Source: Oscillospiraceae bacterium (GTDB lineage: Bacteria > Bacillota_A > Clostridia > Oscillospirales > Ruminococcaceae). Taken from it: DNA of 9,000 bases. Below are positions 1 through 5,145 of this stretch, piece by piece. The first letter of the stretch is position 1, and every line of letters begins with the position of its first letter. The stretch covers positions 1 through 9,000 of the forward strand of contig JAFQAF010000292.1 of the NCBI GenBank assembly GCA_017400025.1, given 5' to 3'. The notes beneath the pieces are model-generated. The model was not told the DNA's origin. It searched no databases and saw only the letters and a list, made by a program, of their open reading frames with translations. Position numbers and translations under genes: made by a program.

Positions 1-1521
1 CACAATCTGACAGATACATCATCGGAACTTACACAGTTTGGTATGTCGGTTGACAATACTTTTGCGGTTACAAATCCTTCAAAAGATACATCAACCTATG
101 CAGAGGGCATTTTTGTTACAGGCAGTGCAGATACACAGCAGCCGCTTTATATCAATGATATGGCTGTAAAAACCGCTGCTGACGGCACTTTTGGCGTGTA
201 TGTTACACTTGAAGAAGGTGATAACGCAATCAGTGTTGTGCAGGGAGAAAATGTGATAACACGCACAGTTACCAGAAAAGTTTGGGAATATACGGGCAAA
301 ACAGCCAAAAAGCAGGATGACGATACAAATAAGGCATACAAAGGGCAGGTTGTGCAGACAATCAATCCGCTGACAAGCATTTTGTCTGACCCTGATGATG
401 ACAGCCGTATTATAGACGGTTTGCAGCAGGGTGCACAGATGATTGTGGAAAAAAGTGTAAAAACCGAACGTGACGGCAAATACACCTGGGCATACGAATT
501 GTCAAACGGCGGATATGTTCTGGCTAAAAATGTGGAATGGGTTGATGACAGCGATTATCAGCAGGCGGTTATAAATGCGTATTATGCCGAAGAATACCCG
601 CAGGAAGATTACAATATTCTCAGCTTTGCATTAAACGGCAAGCCAGCAGTAGTGTCAGCATTTGACTATGACGGCATAACACTTACATTTTTAAATACAG
701 AAATGAACAAAAGCTTTGACAGCGATTTTGTACAGGAAGAAGATATCCTTGTGCTTCACAGCAACACGGATTCAGCTGTACAGTTTACCGCACACCAGGA
801 CGGTGATAATCTTGTAATAAATATACCAGATATCACGGAAGAAGGTTTCTGGGGATATAATATTGAATATAAATACACAGAAGATTATCAGCACACAAAA
901 GAAAACAGTTTTATCGAAATTTATCTTAAAAATCCTCCTTGCAAAACAAACGGGGCAAAACCTCTGACCGATATAACAGTAATGCTTGATGCAGGTCATG
1001 GAGGCAAGGATGTCGGTGCGCTTGGTGTGGGCGGTGTTGCAGGACCAAATGAAAAGGATATCAATCTGGCAGTAACCCTTGCCACAAGAGATGTTCTGGA
1101 AAAACTTGGTGCAACTGTTTACCTTACACGTTCTGATGATACATTCCTTACACTTGAAGAAAGAAGAACACTTGTAAATCAGATAAAACCAGACCTGTTT
1201 ATTTCTCAGCATCACAACAGTCTGGAATATACAGTTGATGCAGCAAAATCAGCAGGCTTTGAATCCTATTATTTTACACCGCAAAGCAAAGCAGTGGCAG
1301 AAGCTATGACCGGCAGAGTTTCTGACACAACAGGCCGAAATAACCGCGGTTTCGGTTACGGATATTTTTATGTCCTGCGCAATGATATTGCGCCTTCTGT
1401 GCTTAATGAATACGGTTTTGTTGTTAATCCTTATGAGTATTCAAATCTATATAGTGATGAAAACATATATAAAGCCGCATTCGGCACAGCAATGGCAGTG
1501 ATTGATGTAATACCGGAATAA
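1..1521 (+). CDS. N-acetylmuramoyl-L-alanine amidase (Amidase_3), 5' end outside window
   Basis: Zinc amidase predicted to cut the bond between N-acetylmuramic acid and L-alanine in peptidoglycan, acting outside the membrane. The frame is open from base 1 through to TAA, so the ATG at 43 is probably internal and the true start and any signal peptide lie upstream. Counting visible codons, residues 15-95 resemble a bacterial Ig-like repeat (a GxF..V.L.EG.N.I.V pattern). Residues 112-184 look like an SH3-like wall-binding fold, followed by a beta-rich linker. The catalytic domain starts near 325 with MLDAGHGGKD. Expected zinc ligands are His333, Glu351 (NEKD) and His404 (SQHHNS), and the catalytic Glu is Glu470 (LNEYGF), so it looks active. 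The family is well recognised. The N-terminal domain names are inferred from pattern only. It could serve growth or sporulation; sigK next door hints at the latter but does not show it. Confidence 0.9.
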   Translation, partial: HNLTDTSSELTQFGMSVDNTFAVTNPSKDTSTYAEGIFVTGSADTQQPLYINDMAVKTAADGTFGVYVTLEEGDNAISVVQGENVITRTVTRKVWEYTGKTAKKQDDDTNKAYKGQVVQTINPLTSILSDPDDDSRIIDGLQQGAQMIVEKSVKTERDGKYTWAYELSNGGYVLAKNVEWVDDSDYQQAVINAYYAEEYPQEDYNILSFALNGKPAVVSAFDYDGITLTFLNTEMNKSFDSDFVQEEDILVLHSNTDSAVQFTAHQDGDNLVINIPDITEEGFWGYNIEYKYTEDYQHTKENSFIEIYLKNPPCKTNGAKPLTDITVMLDAGHGGKDVGALGVGGVAGPNEKDINLAVTLATRDVLEKLGATVYLTRSDDTFLTLEERRTLVNQIKPDLFISQHHNSLEYTVDAAKSAGFESYYFTPQSKAVAEAMTGRVSDTTGRNNRGFGYGYFYVLRNDIAPSVLNEYGFVVNPYEYSNLYSDENIYKAAFGTAMAVIDVIPE

Positions 1522-1527
1522 TTTTAC

Positions 1528-1561
1528 CCCCTGCAGTTTATTCTGCAGGGGATATTTTTTT
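1528..1561 (+). terminator. Intrinsic terminator of the amidase gene
   Basis: A perfect 9-bp stem pairs CCCCTGCAG (1528-1536) with CTGCAGGGG (1543-1551) around a 6-base loop. AT and then a run of eight T follow. It begins six bases after the amidase stop codon, so it should separate the amidase transcript from sigK. Confidence 0.9.
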
Positions 1562-1580
1562 GTAATAAAAACAGTGGTGT

Positions 1581-1610
1581 TTTCGTAAAAATATAATAAA
1601 TTTTACGAAA
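1581..1610. repeat. Perfect 10-bp inverted repeat upstream of sigK
   Basis: TTTCGTAAAA (1581-1590) is repeated as its exact reverse complement TTTTACGAAA (1601-1610). The 10-base spacer ATATAATAAA contains TATAAT at 1592-1597. The right arm overlaps the first bases of the sigK ribosome binding site (AAAGGA, 1608-1613). There is no T-run, so it is not a terminator. It could be an operator for a dimeric regulator or an RNA hairpin that partly hides the ribosome binding site. Neither role is shown. Confidence 0.6.
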
Positions 1611-1623
1611 GGATACAACTGAA

Positions 1624-2316
1624 ATGTTTGGCACTGTTTTAGGTTATATATTGTCAAATATACTTTTTCTTGCGCTTCATCTGGAAAGCAGGGTGCTGCC
1701 GGACCCGCTTACTCCAAAGCAGGAAAAGGAAGAATTTGAAAAGTATTTTAACGGAGATTTAAAGGCCAGAGACAAACTGATAAAGCATAATCTCAGGCTT
1801 GTGGCACATGTGGTAAAAAAATACTATGGCGGTCCCATAGAAAATGACGACCTTATGTCCATAGGTACAATAGGGCTTATAAAATCAGTGCAGAGTTTTA
1901 ACTTCGGGCGCAATACGCGTTTTTCAACTTACAGTGCAAGGTGTATCGAAAACGAAGTGCTTATGGCTATGAGAAAGCTTAAATCCACCGAAAATACAGT
2001 ATATCTGGAAGAAAGTATTGATGCCGAAAATCAAAACAGTAAGCTTACACTCAAAGACAGCCTGCAGGACGACTTTGAGATATCAGAATATTGCGAAGCC
2101 CGTCAGCAGAAAGATGATGTACTTAAACTGGTGCTGCAAAAGCTGGATGCAAGACAGCGGCAGATAATAATTATGCGCTACGGTCTGTTTGGAAATCCGC
2201 AGCAGACACAGCAGCAGGTTTGCGAAATACTGGGCATAAGCAGAAGCTATGTTTCAAGACTGGAAAAACGTGCTGTTGAAATTTTAAGGCAGGAGCTTCT
2301 TGCAGGGGATGAATAA
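1624..2316 (+). CDS. sigK: RNA polymerase sporulation sigma factor SigK, pro-form
   Basis: Sigma factor that directs RNA polymerase to late mother-cell genes (spore coat, cortex, maturation). The 230-residue length matches the family. Residues 1-20 are a hydrophobic N-terminal segment, like the pro-sequence that the SpoIVFB membrane protease removes in Bacillus; the PDPLT that follows aligns with the PQPLS of Bacillus pro-sigma-K. Region 2 spans about 52-120, with HNLRLVAHVVKK, a core-binding DLMSIGTIGLIKSVQSF and YSARCIENEVLM for -10 contact. Region 4 spans about 165-222, with an HTH ending GISRSYVSRLEKRA, which is nearly identical to the SigK signature. AAAGGA at 1608-1613 supports the ATG. 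The reading frame is continuous: no skin-type element interrupts it, unlike in Bacillus subtilis. SigE is a related alternative, but the GISRSYVSR motif and the type of pro-sequence favour SigK. Confidence 0.93.
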   Translation: MFGTVLGYILSNILFLALHLESRVLPDPLTPKQEKEEFEKYFNGDLKARDKLIKHNLRLVAHVVKKYYGGPIENDDLMSIGTIGLIKSVQSFNFGRNTRFSTYSARCIENEVLMAMRKLKSTENTVYLEESIDAENQNSKLTLKDSLQDDFEISEYCEARQQKDDVLKLVLQKLDARQRQIIIMRYGLFGNPQQTQQQVCEILGISRSYVSRLEKRAVEILRQELLAGDE

Positions 2317-2362
2317 AATAAGAAAAACAGCAAAACCTTTACATAGAGTTTTACATCTGTGC

Positions 2363-2370
2363 AGAGGTGA
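2363..2370 (+). promoter_or_regulatory. Ribosome binding site that fixes a TTG start for the PBP gene
   Basis: AGAGGTGA matches the anti-Shine-Dalgarno sequence at seven of eight positions. It lies five bases before TTG at 2376. The in-frame GTG at 2367 lies inside this site and the ATG at 2391 is 20 bases away, so TTG is the best-placed start. Confidence 0.75.
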
Positions 2371-2375
2371 TTTTT

Positions 2376-3974
2376 TTGAAAGAAAAACGTATGGTGCTGG
2401 TGGTGTGTGTATTTACGGCATTTGCTTTTCTGATAGAGCTTAATATGGTAAATATAGCACTCAATGAAAAGTATTATCAGAATGCCTACAACCAGCAATA
2501 CAGAGAGATTGTCATAGATGATGGCAGGGGTGCAATAACCGATATAAATTTCAACAATATCACCGATACAACAACACAGCTTAAAACTTTGGTCACAGTG
2601 CACGATGATGATTTGCAGCAGGTTTTCAATGCACTTACAGAAAAAGAAAAACAGAAATTTTATGATAATATGAAATATAATAAAAGATTTGTTGTGGACA
2701 TAGAAAATGCGCTGAAAAACCGCCCAATCTATACAGCCACCAAAAGATATACCGATTTCAATATAGCACAGCATCTTATAGGATATATCGACGGTGACGG
2801 CAATGGTGTGTCGGGAATGGAAAAGGTTTTTGATGACGAACTTAAAGATGCTGACAAGAAAAAAGCACTGGAGTTGTATCTTAACGGCTATGGAGAAATA
2901 CTGTCTGTAACAGAAAGCGAAAAAATGGCAGACAGCAGCAAAGTGCCCACAATTCTGGCGCTGACAATAGACAATACCATTCAGCGTCTGTGTGAAGGCA
3001 TAGCAAAAGAATATATCCCCAACGGCTCGGTTTTGGTTATGGAGACAAAAACAGGAAAGATAAAAGCTATGGTATCCACACCTTTTTATTCAGCAAACAA
3101 TGTGGCACAGGCACTTACACAAAACAATTCACCGCTGCTTAACAAAGCACTGCAAAGCTATGAACCGGGCAGTGTTATAAAACCCTTATGGGCGGCAGTT
3201 TTGCTTGAAAACGGTTACAATCCGCAAAAAGTTTACAACTGTACAGGCACAGCCGAAATAAACGGACACAAATATCACTGTGCAAACGATAGGGCACATG
3301 GCCCGGTAAATATGCAGCAGGCGCTTACGGTTTCCTGCAACTGTTATTTTATAGAAGCACAAAAAGGGGATAAGGCAGGTATATTTTCTGAAATTGCCGA
3401 TGAACTGCATTTTGGAGAAAACATATCACTGGTGAGAGATTATGTTACAAAGGCAGGTTATTTCCCGAATTATGAAGAACTTTCAGATTTAGGCCAGCTT
3501 GCAAGTGTAAGCTTTGGGCAGGGAAAAATGCTGCTTACCCCTGTGCATGTGCTGGCCTATATGAATATTTTTGCCAACAATGGCGTTTATGTTCAGCCAC
3601 AGATAGCCCAGGGAATATATACTGCCGAAACCAAAGACCTTGTTACAAATCTGTACAGTTACAGCCGTCAGCAGGTTGTGTCACAGTCTGCTGCGCAGCA
3701 GGTAAAACAGATGCTTAAAAATGTTGTGGAAGAAGGTGCTATGCAGCGTGCAAAGCCAAATTATCTGTCAGCAGGCGGAAAAACCGGTACAGCACAGACG
3801 GGCAGATACAATGAAAACGGCAGCGAAATTTTAACTGCCTGGTTTTGCGGTTTTTATCCATACGAAAATCCGCAGTACACAATATGTATAACAATGTACA
3901 ACGGCGGTGAAAGCACAAGAACAGCAGCACCGATATTTAAAAAAATATGTGACAGCCTTTATTATCTTATATGA
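2376..3974 (+). CDS. Class B penicillin-binding protein (peptidoglycan D,D-transpeptidase)
   Basis: Membrane-anchored enzyme that cross-links peptidoglycan stem peptides on the outer face of the membrane; penicillin target. From the TTG start it has 532 residues. Residues 6-27 form the single membrane anchor. A dimerisation domain follows, with RGAITD near 51 and the conserved IGYI.G.GNGVSGMEK near 135-150. ALTIDNTIQ near 195-203 opens the transpeptidase domain. All three active-site motifs are present: Ser266 in GSVIK, Ser320-Cys-Asn322 (SxN) and KTGT at 469-472. It ends right after the transpeptidase domain and has no PASTA repeats, so it is shorter than typical SpoVD or PbpB. It lies 59 bases downstream of sigK with no terminator between, which suggests co-transcription and a possible sporulation role (inference). 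A vegetative division or elongation PBP is the alternative. Confidence 0.92.
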   Translation: MKEKRMVLVVCVFTAFAFLIELNMVNIALNEKYYQNAYNQQYREIVIDDGRGAITDINFNNITDTTTQLKTLVTVHDDDLQQVFNALTEKEKQKFYDNMKYNKRFVVDIENALKNRPIYTATKRYTDFNIAQHLIGYIDGDGNGVSGMEKVFDDELKDADKKKALELYLNGYGEILSVTESEKMADSSKVPTILALTIDNTIQRLCEGIAKEYIPNGSVLVMETKTGKIKAMVSTPFYSANNVAQALTQNNSPLLNKALQSYEPGSVIKPLWAAVLLENGYNPQKVYNCTGTAEINGHKYHCANDRAHGPVNMQQALTVSCNCYFIEAQKGDKAGIFSEIADELHFGENISLVRDYVTKAGYFPNYEELSDLGQLASVSFGQGKMLLTPVHVLAYMNIFANNGVYVQPQIAQGIYTAETKDLVTNLYSYSRQQVVSQSAAQQVKQMLKNVVEEGAMQRAKPNYLSAGGKTGTAQTGRYNENGSEILTAWFCGFYPYENPQYTICITMYNGGESTRTAAPIFKKICDSLYYLI

Positions 3975-4008
3975 CAAAGCCATATAAAAAGGAGACAGAA
4001 GACGCGAA

Positions 4009-4047
4009 AAATCCCTCTAAAACGTTTTATCCATTTTAGAGGGATTT
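4009..4047. terminator. Perfect 14-bp hairpin, probably a bidirectional terminator
   Basis: AAATCCCTCTAAAA (4009-4022) pairs exactly with TTTTAGAGGGATTT (4034-4047) around an 11-base loop. It lies 34 bases after the PBP stop. In the + direction the stem is followed only by ACATTATTTC. In the minus direction the stem runs out into an uninterrupted five-T run (complement of 4007-4011), which is the better terminator tract. It can therefore close both the PBP transcript and a minus-strand transcript coming from 4704. Confidence 0.8.
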
Positions 4048-4577
4048 ACATTATTTCAATCATATTCAATTTTTCTTAACCTTTACTATAGATGCAATTT
4101 CGGTCAACTTTCAAAAAATAACTTCTTAATTTTCTTTTTTTAAACATTTCTCATCATTCTCTAATAGAAGCTATTCTTGCTGCCATTAAAACCTTTTAAA
4201 CTTCAATTGCTTTCTTTACAACAATTTTGTTAAATATTTTAGGGAATAATCTTTTTTAAGGTTATTTCTTTTCAATTTTAACTGTTTACTCTCTGGTTTT
4301 GCAGTAATTATTATCTCAATATACAGCTTTTATCTGTATTTGCCAAAGTTGCCATTTTTCACAAGTACCTGTATCACGATTTAAATTGTATTAAGTTTCT
4401 TTTAATACACTCTTCTTTAAATATCAATTTCTCGTCTTGATATTTTTAAATCCTGATTCTTGCAAGTATACTAAAGATTCTACATTTCAACTTTCTTTAA
4501 TATTTTTATTTTTCTATATTAAATTTTGTTTTGTTTTCTCTTTTTTCAGAACCTATAGTTTCAAGTTTCTCTTTTTA
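4048..4577 (-). pseudogene. AT-rich, stop-riddled stretch; likely decayed or non-coding part of a minus-strand unit
   Basis: No intact gene is visible here. The + strand is T-rich, so the minus strand is purine-rich, as transcribed strands usually are in this window. Bases 4501-4560 contain only 10 G or C out of 60. All three minus-strand frames are broken by many stops, but short protein-like stretches remain, for example ESLVYLQESGFKNIKTRN in one frame and KEKLETIGSEKRENKTKFNI in the frame of the ORF at 4578-4679. That pattern suits an eroded gene better than random sequence, but no family is recognisable. The alternative is a long AT-rich untranslated RNA. Calling it a pseudogene is inference. 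Confidence 0.35.
4419..4445. repeat. 9-bp inverted repeat inside the AT-rich region
   Basis: AAATATCAA (4419-4427) and TTGATATTT (4437-4445) are exact reverse complements around a 9-base loop. TTAAA just beyond the right arm could extend the stem past a small bulge. In such AT-rich sequence the hairpin would be weak and may be chance. Confidence 0.35.
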
Positions 4578-4679
4578 CTATCCTATGCTTTTGGTGATTT
4601 CCAATCTACCATTAAAGCCTGTGTCCTTAACTGTATTTACCATATGTTCTTCATTAAAAGAGTGTTCTTCGGTTTTCAT
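4578..4679 (-). CDS. Small ORF of 33 codons, unknown function, possibly the head of a broken gene
   Basis: Starts at ATG 4679 on the minus strand. The Shine-Dalgarno AAGGTGA (complement of 4685-4691) lies five bases before it and a good promoter lies about 25 bases further up. The predicted peptide starts MKTEEHSFNEEHMVNTVKDT and ends TKSIG. It is polar and charged, with no membrane segment, signal peptide or cysteine pair. It ends in two consecutive stops, TAG then TAA. After these the same frame stays open for 22 codons (KEKLETIGSEKRENKTKFNI and two more), which hints that the original protein was longer. I do not recognise the family. It may be a real small protein, a leader peptide, or the intact 5' end of a pseudogene. 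The start signals are clearly seen; function is unknown. Confidence 0.5.
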   Translation of the reverse strand: MKTEEHSFNEEHMVNTVKDTGFNGRLEITKSIG

Positions 4680-4710
4680 TGGATTCACCTTCTTTCTTTT
4701 TCTTGTCTAC

Positions 4711-4739
4711 AATATATCACGTAAAAACGCATAATGCAA
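4711..4739 (-). promoter_or_regulatory. Sigma-A promoter for the minus-strand unit
   Basis: Read on the minus strand, the -35 is TTGCAT (complement of 4734-4739) and the -10 is TATATT (complement of 4711-4716), separated by exactly 17 bases. Transcription would start near 4704 and give a leader of about 25 bases before the Shine-Dalgarno sequence and ATG of the 33-codon ORF. Confidence 0.65.
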
Positions 4740-4776
4740 GTAAATGTTTAAACCCAAAATTTGGCTATTTTAAGCA

Positions 4777-4805
4777 TTGACTTATAGCTTTTGTTATAGT
4801 AAAAT
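4777..4805 (+). promoter_or_regulatory. Sigma-A promoter of the alaS T-box transcript
   Basis: TTGACT (4777-4782) and TAAAAT (4800-4805) are separated by exactly 17 bases. Transcription should start near 4812, just ahead of the T-box leader. It is divergent from the minus-strand promoter: 37 bases separate the two -35 elements. Confidence 0.8.
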
Positions 4806-4811
4806 GATATT

Positions 4812-5068
4812 TGTGAGAGAGTAAAAACGAATAGTAAAAAAGGCGATAAAAGGGAATACCAATAACAGTATTTTACAGAGATAAGTCGGTTGGTGCAAGA
4901 CTTAATTTACTCTATTGAATGCCACCCTTTTGCCCCCTGCGAAATAAGCAGGGCGTTGTGCAGCGTTAATGCATTTAAAGTGATGTATATAAAAATATAT
5001 TTGTATACATAATTTGGGTGGTACCACGGTAAATATATCGTCCCTTGGATTTTCCAGGGGATTTTTTT
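4812..5068 (+). ncRNA. T-box riboswitch, alanine-specific, controlling alaS
   Basis: Leader RNA that senses uncharged tRNA-Ala and then lets transcription continue into alaS. The base of stem I pairs AAAAGGG (4848-4854) with CCCTTTT (4925-4931). The stem I distal region shows the conserved CAGAGA (4876-4881) and GGTGCAA (4892-4898). The specifier loop reads GAAT-GCC-A, giving an Ala codon GCC at 4921-4923. Further hairpins are CCCTGC/GCAGGG (4935-4953) and ATGTATA/TATACAT (4983-5010). The antiterminator pairs GGG (5016-5018) with CCC (5042-5044) and ACGGT (5026-5030) with ATCGT (5037-5041), leaving the seven-base bulge UGGUACC. UGGU matches the ACCA end of a tRNA with discriminator A, as expected for tRNA-Ala. 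The T-box carries ACCACGG where the usual form is ACCGCGG. Structures were folded by eye. Confidence 0.93.
5041..5068 (+). terminator. Regulated terminator of the T-box leader
   Basis: TCCCTTGGA (5041-5049) pairs with TCCAGGGGA (5053-5061), with one G-T pair and a 3-base loop, followed by seven T. Its 5' arm shares 5041-5044 with the antiterminator, so the two structures exclude each other, as the T-box mechanism requires. Confidence 0.9.
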
Positions 5069-5145
5069 ATTGTCATTTGGCGTTTGTTTTTGCTTTTAAT
5101 TTGGTTATTAAAAATATTTTATAAATCATTATGAGGTGAACAACA

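Noticed and set aside
772..1215. 147-codon minus-strand open frame inside the amidase gene
   Set aside because: It lies antisense to the amidase catalytic domain and has no ribosome binding site or domain.
2328..2350. Possible sigma-K-type -10 (CATAGAGTT) before the PBP gene
   Set aside because: The matching -35 AC is at the wrong distance (13 rather than about 16 bases) and the -10 is incomplete.
2367..2375. GTG at 2367 as start of the PBP gene
   Set aside because: It lies inside the AGAGGTGA ribosome binding site, which is ideally spaced for the TTG at 2376.
4437..4724. Plus-strand ORFs of 95 and 67 codons in the T-rich region
   Set aside because: They are Phe/Leu-rich because the strand is T-rich, and they have no convincing Shine-Dalgarno sequence. 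They lie antisense to the better supported minus-strand ORF and promoter.
4881..4903. GCA at 4895 as the T-box specifier codon
   Set aside because: It is part of the conserved GGTGNAA distal loop of stem I. The specifier position, after GAAN and before the closing CCCTTTT strand, holds GCC at 4921.
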